NCBI GenBank assembly: GCA_024641925.1
Contig: JAHECB010000006.1
Location: 1 to 40,925 of the forward strand
Reading direction: 5' to 3'
DNA from: Betaproteobacteria bacterium
GTDB lineage: Bacteria > Pseudomonadota > Gammaproteobacteria > Burkholderiales > Burkholderiaceae_C
DNA: 40,925 nt
Of the stretch, positions 39,804 to 40,925 are shown one piece after another. The translations under genes were made by a program, and so were the position numbers. Position 1 is the first letter of the stretch. Every line of letters begins with the position of its first letter. The notes beneath the pieces are model-generated. The model worked only from the letters and a program-made list of their open reading frames with translations, had not been told where the DNA came from and searched no databases.

Positions 39804-40925
39804 CTACGCGCTGCGGGCATATCGAGCCATGCCCAAGCCACTGATGTCGATGTCGGGCTGCTTGCCACTGACCAGATCGGCGATCACGCGGCCGGTGCCG
39901 GCGGCCATGGTCCAGCCCAAGGTGCCGTGGCCGGTGGCCAGCAGCAGGTGTTCGATGGCGGTTTCACCCACGATGGGGGTGCCGTCCGGCGTCATGGGCC
40001 GCAGGCCGCACCAGAAGCTGGCCTTGCTGACGTCGCCACCGTTGGGGAACAGGTCGTTCACCACATGGTTCAGTGTGGCGCGGCGGGGTTCACGCAGGTT
40101 CAGGCTGTAGCCCGCCAGTTCCGCCGTGCCGCCCACACGAATGCGGTCACCCAGCCGGGTGACGGCCACCTTGTGTGTTTCGTCCATGATCGTGCTTTCC
40201 GGGGCACCACTGGCGTCGGTGATGGGCACGGTGATGCTGTAGCCCTTGACCGGGTAAACCGGTATGCGCAGCCCCACAGGCTCGAGCAGTTTCGGGCTGT
40301 GGCTGCCCAGCGCCAGCACCACGCGGTCGGCCTGGAGCAGGCCGGCGTCGGTGTGCACGCCGGTGATGGTGACACCGCCCACCTGCAGCGCCTCGATGCG
40401 CGTGTTCCAACGAAAGTGCACGCCCAAGGCTTTGCCCATTTCAACCAGGCGGTTGCTGAACTTGAAACAGTCGCCGGTTTCGTCGCCGGGCAAACGCAAG
40501 GCGCCGACAAACTTGTGCTGGGTCAGCCTCAGCGCGGGCTCGACCTGGCAGAAGCCGTCGCGGTCCAGTACCTCAAAAGGCACGCCGTACTGTTTCAGCA
40601 CCGCCACGTCGCCACCGATGTCGTCCAACTGCTTCTGCGTGCGAAACAGTTGCAGCGTGCCCTGGGCCCGTTCGTCATACTGAATGCCGGTTTCCGCGCG
40701 CAAGGCTTTCAGGCAGTCGCGGCTGTATTCGGCCAGCGGCACCATGCGGCTCTTGTTCAGCGCGTAGGCCTTTTCATTGCAGTTGGCCAGCATCTGCAGG
40801 CCCCAGCGCCACATGGCGGGGTCCAGCAGCGGCCAGATCACCAGCGGACTGTTGTGCATCAGCATCCACTTGATGGCCTTCAACGGCACACCCGGCCCGG
40901 CCCAGGGGCTGCTGTAACCTGGGGA
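39804..40925 (-). CDS. dadA: D-amino acid dehydrogenase small subunit, 5' part cut by window edge
   Basis: FAD enzyme that oxidises D-amino acids to 2-oxo acids and passes electrons to the respiratory chain. The visible 373 residues begin SPGYSSPWAGPGVPLKAIKW, a conserved DadA region normally about residue 48 onward; the FAD-binding N terminus lies beyond 40925. Later signatures are LVLALGSHSP-like VVLALGSHSPKLLEPVG, PVYPVKGYSITVPI and GHGTLGWTMAAGTGRVIADLV (read in part). No break was seen in the part shown. The codon at 40889 is an internal GTG, not the start. alr is not visible. Confidence 0.94.
   Translation of the reverse strand, partial: SPGYSSPWAGPGVPLKAIKWMLMHNSPLVIWPLLDPAMWRWGLQMLANCNEKAYALNKSRMVPLAEYSRDCLKALRAETGIQYDERAQGTLQLFRTQKQLDDIGGDVAVLKQYGVPFEVLDRDGFCQVEPALRLTQHKFVGALRLPGDETGDCFKFSNRLVEMGKALGVHFRWNTRIEALQVGGVTITGVHTDAGLLQADRVVLALGSHSPKLLEPVGLRIPVYPVKGYSITVPITDASGAPESTIMDETHKVAVTRLGDRIRVGGTAELAGYSLNLREPRRATLNHVVNDLFPNGGDVSKASFWCGLRPMTPDGTPIVGETAIEHLLLATGHGTLGWTMAAGTGRVIADLVSGKQPDIDISGLGMARYARSA

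Overview
The window looks like the chromosome of a high-GC betaproteobacterium, most likely in the Burkholderiales. This is inferred from the gene set: an intracellular PHB depolymerase, a Ralstonia-type soluble NAD-reducing hydrogenase cluster, a DadA-like amino-acid dehydrogenase, a DUF3014 protein and ParE. I see no tRNA, rRNA, insertion sequence, CRISPR array or prophage gene. Genes are densely packed, and many are joined by ATGA or GTGA stop/start overlaps.

Layout. 33-1826 (+) is a lipoprotein of unknown function. 1878-9948 (-) is a nine-gene V/A-type ATPase operon, transcribed G-C-I-K-F-E-A-B-D. Directly upstream on the same strand (10000-11984) are a membrane cytochrome-b-like protein and an HdrD-like iron-sulfur protein. 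An FNR-type box with a correctly spaced -10 element (12055-12103) precedes them, so 11984 to 1878 may be one oxygen-regulated unit of about 10 kb. 12226-14038 (-) holds a small unknown gene, an anti-sigma factor and its ECF sigma factor. 14377-23905 is a mixed housekeeping block: secreted protein, cupin, GST-like protein, PhaZ, RlpA, DUF3014, CinA, APC-like permease, TPR protein, TIR-transmembrane protein and GNAT. 23898-25883 (-) is parE. It is followed by a delta-class carbonic anhydrase gene that lacks its 5' end (25973-26593), then a serine hydrolase.

28371-38484 (+) is a compact hydrogenase operon, hoxFUYHW-hypABFCDE. HoxFU is the NAD/FMN/Fe-S diaphorase and HoxYH the [NiFe] module. HoxW is the HoxH-specific protease. 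HypA and HypB deliver nickel, and HypF, HypC, HypD and HypE build the Fe(CN)2CO group. An FNR-like box lies 60 bp before hoxF. Within this operon the hoxY-hoxH gap is filled by two tiny, ATGA-coupled reading frames, and HypB carries a His-rich segment inside its GTPase domain. The window ends with a TIGR03790-like exported protein and a dadA gene cut by the right edge.

Functionally, the two large operons would suit life at changing oxygen levels: H2 oxidation coupled to NAD(H), a quinone/Fe-S electron-transfer pair, and a rotary ATPase probably additional to the F-type enzyme. Both having FNR-like boxes suggests a shared low-oxygen signal. This is an inference from motifs only.
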